Of a stretch of 64,000 nucleotides of DNA, positions 53,301 to 62,340 are shown one piece after another. The stretch is taken from contig VWZF01001867.1 in assembly GCA_013396755.1 (NCBI GenBank), forward strand, positions 62,001-126,000. Reading direction: 5' to 3'. The DNA comes from Sclerurus mexicanus. Its lineage: Eukaryota; Chordata; Aves; Passeriformes; Furnariidae. Under the pieces are notes generated by a model. That model did no database searches. It worked only from the letters and a program-made list of their open reading frames with translations, and was not told where the DNA came from. Positions within the stretch are counted from its first letter, which is position 1, and every line of letters starts with the position of its first letter. A program made the position numbers and the translations under genes.

Positions 53301-56300
53301 GGTAAGAGTGCATGGAAAGAACTGCATACTCATAAAGTAGAAATATGTAGTTTACATTTGAAATTGTATATGCAGTTGGAAGTTACTTTGGGTTATATCC
53401 TTCCATGCTATTGGAAATTTTAAGAGTTCTCCTTTGTTACACTGGCTTTGTGAGCTGCTAATTCATTAATAAGAACCTACCCTTAAAATACGCCTCCTTT
53501 AGAGTTAAATCCTGAATACTGAAATCACTGATCATTTTGTTCTCAATAAGCTCTATGTGCTATGGCATCAGTTTTAAACTGAGAATGATTTGCATTGGTT
53601 TACTGTAATATGCTGTGATAGTGAAATCTGCTCCTGGTTAGTATGTTTTGTACTCCAAATTATTTAAGATTTGGTCACATATGAAATTTTACAGTGTTAT
53701 GTATGTACCTTATAACCACATAGGTGTTACCCATTATGGCAAGGTATGTGTTCAACAACTGTACAACTTCATGCATCGTCTGGCATCATGAAACTAATTG
53801 TGTTGAGCTATTATGGTCTTTTTATTTGAAAGTACTTTAAAGAAGTTTAGAACATACATGAACATACACTGTTAAAGTATTGGTTTTCTGTAAATGTTCC
53901 AGTTATCCTTCATTTATAAAATCACTGGAAATGTTTTCATTAAATAGCGGTTTTGTTCCAAATAAGTCATATTTATGGATCTTTAAAATTACATTTTTAT
54001 GGTACTGAATTAATATAAAAATCTAGTGTTTATATTTCCAGTATGCAAAGCAAGAAATTTTCAAATTGTTCTTTCCCGGACTGATTAGCAGGATGAAGGA
54101 ACTCCTCCCAAAATGGCTTCTTCCGTATGCTTTCTCACTTGGAGCCCTCAAGTATAGGATGATTGGAATTGTAGTTTCCAGTTAGCTTTTGTGCCACAAC
54201 ATCTGCATGAAAAGACTTGCATAAAATTTGTGTAGAAGTTAGTAGAATAATCCTTAGCATGTTTCTTGATCATTTTATGTCACTATCAGCAAAATTGCCA
54301 AATTATCTCCATTTTTTTTCTGTTTTATTTAAATTTTTATTAATTCAGGTTCCAACCAGGTGTAATATGGCTAAAAATCATCTTAATGATCTGCATCTGA
54401 AGTAAGAATATTCTGAAAGTTTTCTTCTTTCCTCCCCCCACCCCATAGGATATGGCCCTTGTTGCTCCTGAAGCGCCTTCAGAGCAAGCTAGAAGGGTTT
54501 TCCAGACATACGACCCTGAGGGTAAGGGCTGTACTTCTTTCTGAAATAAGAGGTTTTAATGCAAACATACTCATTAAGAGAGGAACGAAACACCTAGTAT
54601 GTAAAAAATGTCCAATGCAGTAATCAATCTATAAGTGGCACTGAGCACCCTGGTCTAGTGGAAGGTGTCCCTACCCACGGCAGCGGGGTTGGAACTAAAT
54701 CATCTTTAAGGTCCCTTCCAACCCAAACCATTCCATGATTCTATAAAGAAATTCTCTGAGAATTCTGAAGTAAGGGAAGTTGTGCAATAGGAATTAGAGT
54801 TCTTACAACATACATCTTTTAACCTTGTAATGTTCTTTGTAGTTAACATAAAGTTAAATATAATTTGATTTCTCCTTTATTACATTGTCATAAAACAACT
54901 GATCTGATGTGACTTATTCTTCATGAGATTTTGTTCTTGAAGGTATGTGGCATACACAGAGAATTTTCTTATGTTTTGGGAAGCAGGGTATAACATTTAG
55001 GTACTATTTTTGACTAATCAAAAGGGAAAAAGTGTACCATTTTTATCCCAAGGTAGCTCATGGAGGTGGAGATTACTAATTCAGAGATTGAATTCTTAGC
55101 AAGTATTAAACTTCTGAGTGTGTGAATGATGAACCCACAGTTTCTGTATTGCGCTCTATTGGGTCAAATAAAGTGGGAGAAAAGTGTTTGAAAACTGTTT
55201 TCCTTCTAAAACCCCACCATTTGCTTGCAAATTCTACAGATGTAACATGTAGTATTTGTATCTTTGAGTGAAATTTGTAATCCTGAAAAGGATTTTGTTT
55301 CTTTTCCTCACAAGTAGTTTTGCTGTTTCTTCAGATAATGGTTTTATACCTGACACTCTGCTAGAAGATGTAATGAAGGCTCTTGACCTTGTTTCAGATC
55401 CTGAATAGTAAGTATAATAAAATTTAAAGGTAAATACATGGAAGTATCAATTAACCACATTAATTATAATTTAAGGCTTTTTTCTGGATTCAGTTAACCA
55501 TATATCTATTATAATTTCAGGTTGGGGGTTTTTTTCCTTGTTTGTTTTTTTTTCTTCCAGCTTGTAGTCTAGGCACAGAATGTTATTTTGAAGTGATTAA
55601 GTCAGCTTTAAATAAAATGGAAGGAATTAAGATGTCTTTAACCTTGGTAGTGATAACTAGAAGCCAAAAAAAGACCTCAGACCTACTGCATTACTATGTA
55701 TTGAGAAGGCAGTCATGAATATATTTCTGTATGTTAATGTGACAGAAGAGCCAAACAGTCAAGGTATTCAGAGGCAGATTTGCACTTTATTGCCACTGTA
55801 TCTCTCTACAGAGTTTGAAGCTGAAACTGGTTCAGTTACACCTTTTTTTCTACCAGCACTCAGGACTTCGTAGGGTTTCCAGAAATGGCACATTGATTCC
55901 TAAGATTAGAGTTAAAACTCTCAAATGAAAAAGGTAACTTTAGATCTAATGTGACCAGACAGGACTAATATTAAGTGACAACAGTTATTTAACCTTTGGT
56001 ATCAAAACTTACCATGTTTTGCCACTGAATGCTTAACCCAGGAAGCATTTTTTTACTGCTCCAGAAGATGCTTCTGCCCTTTTGTAAACATTATGATCTA
56101 GTTTAATTGGGTCTAAAGTGGTTGTTCTGCAGAATGACTGTGGAGATTGCAAGTTTACTTAACACAGCCATCTGAAATGCAATTGATACCATTTTCTGTC
56201 CTTTCAAATGTTATAGTGAAGTTTACTGAGCTGTTCTCTGGAGGATGGAAGTGAGAATTGAAATTAAGAGATACCATGTAACTAAACCAAAAGAAAGTAC

Positions 56301-59300
56301 AAAAGGCTTATATTCATACTATGACTTCTAAGTGGTGATATCTGCAGAAGATTTTTTTTTTAAGAGAGGGAAAGAATAAAACCATAGTTTAATAGGTCTG
56401 AGAAGCTTTCTTTTGGCCTTTTTGTTCAACTGTCTCAATAAATCTTCAACAGTCCTCTTTCAGCATTCAGCATTTTTTCCATTTGGCTGTTTGGCTTTCA
56501 GAGCATTTGTGGCATAGACCTGTCCTATTTTATTGTGCATAGCACATCAAATGTAAATTGATGTAGGAAGAGCCAGTCAGAATATTGATACTTGATGTGA
56601 ACATAGCTGTATTGCAAAGCCATGATCAAACCATGACATATACAGTCTTGACTCATCTGCTCTCACATATATTCCCTAATATTACTGTCTTGAGGACCTG
56701 CTCTATTCTGGTCCTAGATGTCCTGTCTGTTTAATGTGGAACACAAGTATAAATCACACATTTTGAGTTTCATACAGGCTTTTCTGCTTGTTGTTTGTTT
56801 GTTTTAAAATAAAATTAAAGCCCTTGCCTCTAAGTCCACTACTTACATTTCTGATAATTTAATTCAAGGCTTTAAGCTTCTTAGAGTCTCAGGATGTATA
56901 ATGGTCAGACCTGCTTAGAGTTTTAGAACTATAGAGGGCAAACTCTGTAGAGCAGATTTGAACACCGAGGTGGATTAGCCAGTACTGAATGCCATTGCAT
57001 GTGATTTTAATAAAATTTTCTAATCTTTTAGTAAATACTCTGAGAATCCAGCTGTCTCATTTTGCCTGTTTGTTTCTAAAAATCATTTGATGCTCTTTAG
57101 GGCACCGATATCAGTACATCTGTCAGTCTAGGTTTCGCTTGTTTAAAACATGTTATCCTGTCTCTCTATTTGACCAGCAGTGGAGGCTTTTGTCCTCACA
57201 CACTTCTCAGCTGTAAGAGTACAAAGACCATCAGTATCATCACCCTCTTTGGTTCAGGAGCCAGGCTTTGAGCTGAGGAGGCTGAGCCACAAACACATTT
57301 GGTAGCTCTGTTGTAACACCAGTAACATTGAACAGCCTCAGCAATTTGCTGAATGAAAAAGCCTCAGGTGAAACATGTCACAGTCAAAATTTATTAAATC
57401 TTCCCTCCTGCTTAATGGATTGAATTTTGTACACTGACCACACTTAAAAACTTAGTATGGCTCTATTTTTGAACAGTTCTTGTATTTCATCAGTGAGTTT
57501 ATAGCTTGCTTTCATTTTAATACATAATTTTAAGTGCATTTTCAAAATTATCTGCCATGGTTGCATTTACAAACACAAATGTTTTTACAGCTCTGTTACA
57601 GCATTTCAAGAATTTGAGCAGGTTTCAAACAGCCACCGAAACATCTAAAATTTTGTACTTTGAGAGCAGTGAGAATGAGGAATAGAAGGTCTGAAGCCCA
57701 GCATCTGGCAAATACTCAGTTGCAGTTTCACTTGAGTAGTGAATTTTTTTAAGATATTAAATTAGCATAGTTTATAGGATATCACGTTCAGTTTTCTGGA
57801 TTATAAAATTTCTCTTCCAAGGAACTTAACAAAGCCACTCTCTTAAGATTTGCATAATGTATTCTGTATATTGAGGGAGAAACAAAAAGAAGCCAAATCA
57901 TTTACTACTAGTGCTATGCTAGGAGCAAGAAAAGAAATTATTTAAAAATGAAGACACATAAGGGATATCTTAAAGTATAAAATGCTTCCACAAAAGAATC
58001 AAAAACCCCTCAGAAATGATACCTTCTGCCTGCAGCCCCCAACAAAAGACACCCAGGATGGCTAGAGGCCTAGGTGGTAAAAGAGAAATTTATTGAGAAG
58101 CTAAGAGTGTGTCTTCTGAAAGGAAAATGTACTGCCTACATGAAAAAATAGGGAAAAATCTGGATTTATGATATGTCAAATGTAAATACAAAATAAAGCA
58201 GAGTTAAAAATCTCCTGAAGACTAATCTGGAAAGTTAAAAAACAATAACTAATAATATTCTTACGAACCCATCAGAACCAGGAGACTTGCAAGAAGTCTG
58301 TAGTTCGGATAGATGATTCCCAATGTTTGAAAGTATTCAGAGTTAGACAAGTGTAGTGAGTTCTTCATATTCACGGGGGAAGATGCTAGTGAGCTGTTCT
58401 CATCCTTGCTGGTGAATATTACAGAGAGGTTTCCACACTTAATTACTCTGACTACCCATAGAAAGGCCTAAGATTCTGATAAGTAAAAAAAAACAAAGTC
58501 CTGAAAAAACATCAGAGTGAAATTGCTGAACTGTTTTAGGTTACATACCACTGTGAACTGTGCTGGTACCAAACAGTATCAGAATGGGAAGGTGACAAAT
58601 GGACAATAACACTTAGAAAAAGACTTGAAGGCCAGTCTGGGGAGAATTCACATCCAAATATTTCATATGTACGTGTGGAAAAGGAAGGAAGATTTTTTGC
58701 AGATAAAGTATTGATCTAAGAAAAAAATGTCATTTTTTCATAATGAAGGGAGATCGTTAGAAGAATTTTACTGCAGTTTGTATTATGTCTGTGAAGTTTG
58801 TTATGGCACCAGTGAGGATATAACAGTAGGGATTTGTATGATATTTGCTGCTGATACAGAAGTGCTCAAGATGTTAAAAAAAATAAAAAGTATGTGAGAA
58901 CAGTAGAAGTTACTGGAAGATATGGTAACAGAGAAATTTCAATACAGTAAATGTAGATTGATTGCTCAGGGGATAAAAGAATCCTGATTTCACATACACA
59001 TTGTTGGTATGTGAGCTAGATATTACTGGTCAGGAAACAGATCTTAGATTTAAACTGATAGTGATATACATATGGAGTGGGATTTCTAGGAATTATGCCA
59101 TTGTATAACTGAATTATGTTTGCCCTGTTTTACTCTGTCATAAGCCTTCACTAGTGGCCAGTGTCAGAAATAGGATACTGGGCAAGGTGCTCGAGCAGGT
59201 GCTCTGTTGGTTTGACCCAGTGAGGATGTTCTTGTGAACAGTACAACTTGTACCTTAGGCAGAGGGCCAGGTAGATGCACATAGATCTGATCTCATACCC

Positions 59301-62300
59301 ACAGAAATATATTGCTTAAATAGAAATACAGAGTTGTAATCGACATTCATTTGTAGGGACCTGGAGTTATACCATCTTTATGTATTAAGGTGTTCAGATT
59401 ACTATTGTTAGTGTTTCCACTGTTTGTTGGTTCTGGCTCCTTTGATATCAAGTATGCAATGTAAATAAGAAATGCATCTGTTGAATTTATTTCAGTGTAC
59501 TTAGAAATCTTGGAAGTTTTTCAAATCTCTGTTTAAAAACAGGTTGTTTGGCAGTTAGAGAGCTATATTTGAAAGATGACTGTTTTTTGTATCTTTAAAG
59601 AATGCTTACAAGACAGCAAAATGCCTTTTGGGCTGTAAACCTGGTTTTAGATTATGTGGGTTTCAAATTATTTTACCAAATATGGTGGTCCTTCAGAATT
59701 ATCACTTATTTAATTTAAAATAACAGATTAATTTTATTTAAAAATAACCATGTTTTGGCAACTTGCATGCCATTCTGGTGCAGTTGTCACCATTAAAAAT
59801 AGAATAGTATTGCTATACTTGGCAGTCAGTACTGTGGTAGCACAGCATAACTTAGTCATGCAAGAATAAAAGTGTCTTACTCATGCTTTTATATTCAATG
59901 TTTTTGTCTTAGTGTAAACCTCATGAAGACCAAATTAGACCCAGAAGGACTGGGCATCATATTACTGGGTCCCTTTCTGCAAGAATTTTTCCCTGAGCAG
60001 GTAATCAATATAGCTTTATCACTAAAGAGCATTGCCTATTCTGTTTGTCTTTGAGATTCGTTAAACACTTTCATCTATATCACAAGATAAGTATTCTGTT
60101 CATTTGACACAACTGACCAGCAAATAACTTCTGTATTACACAACAAATGGTTGACTTCTGTTTACCGTAACGTGGCCATGATTTTGTCAGCTTTACACTG
60201 AAGTAAACTCTGTTATAGTGACAAGATCTAAATTTATCTTCAGGAAACACATATTCATTTTGCATATGGAATTGAACTGGTTCCCTCTGCAGAAAGTTCA
60301 TCTGAGTTTGTTTTTTCTGAGAATGAATGACTGCAACATTATCAATATTACAAATGTTGCTAGCAAATGGAAAAAGGTTACAAACATTTAACTATTTTTA
60401 TGTACGTCTCTAAAGTTTTTGACAGTTTGACAAAAAGTCATCATAGACTTGTGTTCTGCATATGTGGAAGTCAGTATCTGCCAGGGTCATGGAGAATTAT
60501 TTTCAAACTCTGTCTGTTCCATGTATTCGTTAAGACAGCACCACCACTGAGAGTCATGTGTTAACCTAGCACTGCCGTCATAGAGGGTGGCTGAGCGCTG
60601 GAACAGACTCCATAGGGAATCATTCTTATTCCAGCCTTTACCACAATGTGCTTAAAAAAGGAATGAGCTTTTGTTTGGAGCCTGGTCCAGTAGACATAAA
60701 AGAGATTATACTACACCCGATTTGTGTTTCCTGATTCAGTGAAATCCAAAGCTTTTCAGTCATTTTAGGACTAAACCATTAGGTCAATAACTGCAGTACA
60801 TTTGCTCTTAGACCTCAGCTGAACTGGTGTCTTCAAAGTTAGTTTACTAAGGCAGGCATGAGTGTAAATTGCGTTTTAGCTCTCAGATAGAAGGCCAGAG
60901 ATTGGATCTGGTCCTTAGTAAGAAACTTCACGACATCCAAACAGCCATAAAGACACATGAATGTTACTACTGCATAAGGTGTCTGACATGCAAATCAGAA
61001 CAGCTTCTACCTGGGCAGTACTGAAGTTGTAGTTCAAAGTTGCTCTTAAGGGCATTACCCTTTAGTTTACTGGCATCTCTTTATTTCTGATGAGAAAGGT
61101 AAAATTAACAAGATCTTCAAGATTATCCCCTAAAGAAAGTGTACTTTTTTACAGTTTCCTTAAGTCTTCCTGCTTGAGTGCATCTGTCCGGTTGTAAAGA
61201 GAGGAGACTCAAGGCACACTGTGTATGTCATGTGAAATTAACTGTCTTCTTTCTGCTAGGACTCCAGGGTTTCAGAGTCATTCACTGTTTACCATTACAA
61301 TGGACTGAAGCAATCGAACTATAATGAAAAGGTAAGGTTTCCAATTCAGCCCTAATAACAGTTACCATGCAAAACTGAATATACTTACAGGCAAAATACT
61401 CTTAACTTTAAACAGACTTTTTACAAAGCTGCTGTTTTGATAATTTTCTTTCAAAATGATGTATTTGGAATTGAGAACTCTTTTGTACTCCTGATGGTGT
61501 TTGAGCCAGTATACTGGATCACTTGGCCAGACCACATCTGTTAAGCTCTGTGTTTTGATAAGACCCCTCCTCACACTTAGCTGTCAGAAGGGGGATCTGA
61601 ACTGTAAAGGACAATGGAGATGTACACACAAAGTGCAAGTTCTATAAGTAAACATACATCTGAATTAAGATGTTTGTAATTTTTTGTGAAATATTTCTGT
61701 AGTTCAGTCTTGCATCAAAAATCAGTATTTTTTGGAGCCACTTAGTGGGGGGGACAGAAATGAGTTTCTTGAAAGGAGGGGTATATGTGACACACCAAGT
61801 GCTTCTAAGTTCCTGAAGCAGAATTTAGGGTAAAAAGCCATAAGGCATTAATAGACACAAGAAACAAAAATTACTTCAAGTAGAAAGACTCTTTGAGAAA
61901 ATGTATATACTCAGTCTTTGAAATAGCTTTAGTTAAGTCCTTAAAATTACACCTGCAGAAACTCCTGCAGTTTCATACTTCAAAATATAGGCAGAAGCAT
62001 TCCAAGATTAGGGTTTTTTTATTTCATACTTCCATTTAATTAAAAAAAATATATATAAAACTTCACAGATTTGATTTTTGTAGTAAGAAAAAAATATGCA
62101 TCTCAACAAATCCCCTCCTCACTCAGTGAAAATAATCACCTTATCTTAGAGTTTTTAACCAGGCTGACATCATTGGGTTTCTTTTGACAGGTCATGTATG
62201 TAGAAGGCACGGCAGTTGTTATGGGTTTTGAAGAACCAATGCTGCAGACCGATGACACTCCTGTGAAACGCTGCTTGCAAACCAAATGGCCATATATAGA

Positions 62301-62340
62301 ACTGCTCTGGACCACAGATCGATCTCCTTCTCTAAACTGA
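23234..62340 (+). CDS. MINDY3: MINDY3 deubiquitinase gene, 14 of an expected 15 coding exons (5' partial)
   Basis: The joined exons encode 413 residues matching vertebrate MINDY3 (FAM188A/CARP), a cysteine protease that trims Lys48-linked ubiquitin chains. Exons: 23234-23313, 25382-25439, 25867-26040, 28918-28969, 30863-30977, 31375-31448, 31903-31982, 36019-36089, 37523-37603, 54449-54521, 55335-55407, 59913-60000, 61260-61331, 62191-62340. All introns are GT-AG and every phase agrees. If the missing first exon gives 31 residues, as in the human protein, the total is 444, against 445 in human. Family knowledge places the catalytic Cys at 51; here it falls in the motif EGGPCAVIAPVQ, with the presumed oxyanion Gln45 six residues before it. 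The catalytic His is in ETHLTVFF (residue 286). No frameshift or internal stop was seen. The first exon is not in readable sequence and is probably inside the N gap at 17722-18097. Confidence 0.97.
23314..25866 (+). other. MINDY3 introns 2 and 3
   Basis: Intron 2 is 23314-25381 and intron 3 is 25440-25866, on either side of exon 3. Nothing else was recognised beyond a C-run after the exon 3 donor. Confidence 0.85.
25382..25439 (+). CDS. MINDY3: MINDY3 exon 3
   Basis: A 58-base exon encoding AFLLKRLFTSEKSTWRDCP (residues 59-77) with one spare base at the end. The acceptor (gataacaaag) has a weak pyrimidine tract, so this boundary rests mainly on phase and similarity to the family. The donor is gtactg. 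A C-rich run follows just inside intron 3 (about 25453-25469). Confidence 0.93.
25867..26040 (+). CDS. MINDY3: MINDY3 exon 4, longest internal exon
   Basis: A 174-base exon between ttgcag and gtaaga, residues 78-135. It includes EEEQKNLLCHTLCDILEMAC and WIRGKTTEETASISES. The C-terminal half (ISESSAESSRREEQPS) is Ser/Glu-rich and differs most from the human protein, consistent with a surface loop (inference). Confidence 0.96.
26041..30862 (+). other. MINDY3 introns 4 and 5
   Basis: Intron 4 is 26041-28917 and intron 5 is 28970-30862. AT-rich, with a T-run near 29417-29430. No repeat family or nested gene recognised. Confidence 0.8.
28918..28969 (+). CDS. MINDY3: MINDY3 exon 5
   Basis: A 52-base exon between tgtatag and gtaagt, encoding ALAVEELGFERFHALI (to residue 152) with two spare bases CA. 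The donor gtaagt is near consensus. The sequence is nearly identical to the human protein here. Confidence 0.95.
30863..30977 (+). CDS. MINDY3: MINDY3 exon 6
   Basis: A 115-base exon between tctttag and gtttgt, residues 153-191. It reads HKRAFKSFPELKDAV, then WDQYSAWTNRFGVLLFLYSV and ILTK. The first codon is split as CA|C and gives His where human has Gln. The donor gtttgt is weak, but the phase is exact. Confidence 0.95.
30978..31902 (+). other. MINDY3 introns 6 and 7
   Basis: Short introns (30978-31374 and 31449-31902) flanking exon 7. Nothing else seen. Confidence 0.85.
31375..31448 (+). CDS. MINDY3: MINDY3 exon 7
   Basis: A 74-base exon between ttctgcag and gtaagc, encoding GIENIKNEIEDATEPLIDPV and YGHG (residues 192-215) with AG left over. 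Introns 6 and 7 are short (397 and 454 bases), so exons 6 to 8 lie close together. Confidence 0.96.
31903..31982 (+). CDS. MINDY3: MINDY3 exon 8
   Basis: An 80-base exon between tatatag and gtaagt. It reads SQSLINLLLTGHAVSNVWDG then DRECSGM (residues 216-242) with one spare A. This is one of the most conserved stretches of the family and probably part of the catalytic fold. Confidence 0.96.
32195..32400 (+). mobile_element. CR1 fragment in MINDY3 intron 8
   Basis: About 200 bases resembling the CR1 RT region: ggctagagaaatgggctgac, then aggaaattcatgaaattcac, catctgggacggaa and gaagcagctttgtaggaaag. It is truncated at both ends. Confidence 0.8.
35640..35690. repeat. Purine-rich low-complexity tract
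   Basis: A-run followed by gagggagggaggaag and an alternating acatatatgtatatag palindrome, in intron 8. Confidence 0.75.
36019..36089 (+). CDS. MINDY3: MINDY3 exon 9
   Basis: A 71-base exon between tttaatag and gtaagc, residues 243-266: KLLGIHKQATVGFLTLMESL then RYCK. The human version reads HEQAAVGFLTLMEALRYCK, so the differences are conservative. Confidence 0.96.
36090..37522 (+). other. MINDY3 intron 9
   Basis: Holds the GC-richer unclassified repeat at 36600-36975; the remainder is AT-rich intron. Confidence 0.8.
36600..36975. repeat. Unclassified GC-richer interspersed repeat in intron 9 (LTR-like guess)
   Basis: About 370 bases of distinctly GC-richer sequence in an AT-rich intron. 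It starts near cgcccctgggccctttgggc and contains reiterated units of the type ctgctccagtgtgggg, agctgctccagcgtgac, catgggagaaagtcctcc and tccatggagttacaggtcctg. This motif set recurs in bird repeats that I associate with endogenous LTR sequences, but I cannot name the family. No coding potential was recognised. Confidence 0.45.
37523..37603 (+). CDS. MINDY3: MINDY3 exon 10, catalytic histidine
   Basis: An 81-base exon (27 whole codons) between ttttgtag and gtatgt, residues 267-293, reading VGSYLKSPKFPIWILGSETH then LTVFFAK. The His of ETHLTVFF is the family's catalytic general base (His287 in human, 286 here). The exon ends in phase 0 and is followed by the 16.8 kb intron 10. Confidence 0.97.
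38523..38556. repeat. AT-rich short tandem in intron 10
   Basis: Imperfect units of ttaaatt / acttaaatt repeated about four times. Low-complexity sequence. Confidence 0.6.
38714..38823 (+). other. Candidate alternative exon 10A
   Basis: An open 110-base segment between a strong acceptor (tttgctctccccag) and a donor gtataa. It starts in phase 0, the phase in which MINDY3 exon 10 ends, and reads SFLVKPFYFNFEILSTVFLN then YTIKVSTFYREQSDEN. No similarity recognised. First member of a five-part chain (see findings). Confidence 0.25.
39245..39360 (+). other. Candidate alternative exon 10B
   Basis: An open 116-base segment between gcgtttcag and gttagt, in phase with 38714-38823. It reads RWSRDGSYSGNTNHVDNPLL then NQLKLHSKNYRKKLEFIAN. 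The donor is moderate. No family recognised. Confidence 0.25.
46134..46235 (+). other. Candidate alternative exon 10C
   Basis: An open 102-base segment between ttctttttggtag and gtactg, in phase with the previous candidate. It reads VYAEWLANSKYTKEIAKCNF then IIYKSLYEVNSKSK. Only 53 bases separate it from the next candidate, which would be an unusually short vertebrate intron. Confidence 0.25.
46289..46363 (+). other. Candidate alternative exon 10D
   Basis: An open 75-base segment between tatcccttttag and gtagat. It reads GVKSMLVPAIFDTIAKTLGL then SHHIT, a helix-like pattern. Phase matches on both sides. Confidence 0.25.
48028..48059 (+). other. Candidate alternative terminal exon 10E
   Basis: After a good acceptor (tctttgtattatag) the same frame reads ESPVPSSSTD and stops at TGA 48057-48059. 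A possible polyadenylation hexamer lies far downstream (49659-49664, ctcaataaacc). Confidence 0.2.
50560..51960 (+). mobile_element. Decayed retroelement, possibly DIRS-like, in intron 10
   Basis: Translated on the + strand with many stops and shifts, the stretch shows pieces in an order that recalls DIRS-type retrotransposons. A gag-like DTAVTATAWAV lies near 50575, a DNYLIGRR/YLDDW-like segment near 51030-51060, an LSENQQVDFI-like segment near 51115, a PFGHKTSFVCVVAHMALLLL-like segment near 51280-51340, and an RNase-H-side FIANEWLQLQEE-like segment (after frame correction) near 51510. Composition is somewhat GC-richer than the surrounding intron. The assignment rests on weak motif resemblance only; ends are not defined. 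Confidence 0.35.
54449..54521 (+). CDS. MINDY3: MINDY3 exon 11
   Basis: A 73-base exon between a C-rich acceptor (ccccatag) and gtaagg, residues 294-317: DMALVAPEAPSEQARRVFQT then YDPE. It ends at the start of an EF-hand-like loop that continues in exon 12. Confidence 0.96.
54640..54748 (+). mobile_element. CR1 3' end fragment in MINDY3 intron 11
   Basis: About 110 bases of CR1 tail: gagcaccctggtctagtgga, ggttggaactaaatcatctt, then taaggtcccttccaacccaa and accattccatgattctat. It lies about 120 bases downstream of exon 11. Confidence 0.9.
55335..55407 (+). CDS. MINDY3: MINDY3 exon 12, EF-hand-like segment
   Basis: A 73-base exon between tttcttcag and gtaagt, residues 318-341: DNGFIPDTLLEDVMKALDLV then SDPE. 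With exon 11 it forms DPEDNGFIPDTL, which matches an EF-hand loop at positions 1, 6 and 8 but has Leu where the Ca-binding Glu12 should be. Calcium binding is therefore doubtful. Confidence 0.96.
58540..59245 (+). mobile_element. Ancient CR1/L3-like LINE in intron 12, internally deleted
   Basis: Three separated CR1 landmarks occur in the right order: an RT-side piece (tactggtaccaaacagtatc-type context, gggaaggtgacaaatg, about 58560-58640), a degraded RT active-site context (FAADTE, near 58840-58860) and the terminal segment ggccagtgtcagaaatagga, then tactgggcaaggtg and ggtttgacccagtgaggatg, ending near 59240. The 'actgggc...ggtttgacccagt' tail is the hallmark of old reptilian/mammalian CR1-L3 type elements. 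It is highly diverged. Confidence 0.7.
59913..60000 (+). CDS. MINDY3: MINDY3 exon 13
   Basis: An 88-base exon between tttgtcttag and gtaatc, residues 342-371: YVNLMKTKLDPEGLGIILLG then PFLQEFFPEQ. The first codon (Tyr) is split TA|T with exon 12. Confidence 0.96.
60001..62190 (+). other. MINDY3 introns 13 and 14
   Basis: Intron 13 (60001-61259) and intron 14 (61332-62190). A G-run (gtggggggga) lies near 61747. No other feature recognised. Confidence 0.8.
61260..61331 (+). CDS. MINDY3: MINDY3 exon 14
   Basis: A 72-base exon (24 codons) between tctgctag and gtaagg, residues 372-395: DSRVSESFTVYHYNGLKQSN then YNEK. The start (DSRVSE) differs from the human GSSGPE but has the same length, so this is a variable loop before a conserved strand. 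Confidence 0.95.
62191..62340 (+). CDS. MINDY3: MINDY3 exon 15, C-terminus and stop
   Basis: Acceptor ttttgacag, then 49 codons and TGA at 62338-62340. It reads VMYVEGTAVVMGFEEPMLQT, DDTPVKRCLQTKWPYIELLW, TTDRSPSLN. The C-terminus ends in SPSLN as in human. The 3' UTR follows directly. Confidence 0.97.
   Translation, partial: VMYVEGTAVVMGFEEPMLQTDDTPVKRCLQTKWPYIELLWTTDRSPSLN

Larger units (their letters stand above)
37604..54448 (+). other. MINDY3 intron 10, 16.8 kb
   Basis: The largest intron. It contains a chain of candidate exons (38714-48059), a possible DIRS-like remnant (50560-51960) and an AT-rich tandem at 38523-38556. Large parts (39.4-46.1, 48.1-50.5 and 52.0-54.4 kb) show nothing that I can name. 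Confidence 0.8.
54522..59912 (+). other. MINDY3 introns 11 and 12
   Basis: Intron 11 (54522-55334) carries a CR1 tail; intron 12 (55408-59912) carries the ancient CR1/L3-like remnant. Remaining sequence is AT-rich with no recognised feature. Confidence 0.8.
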
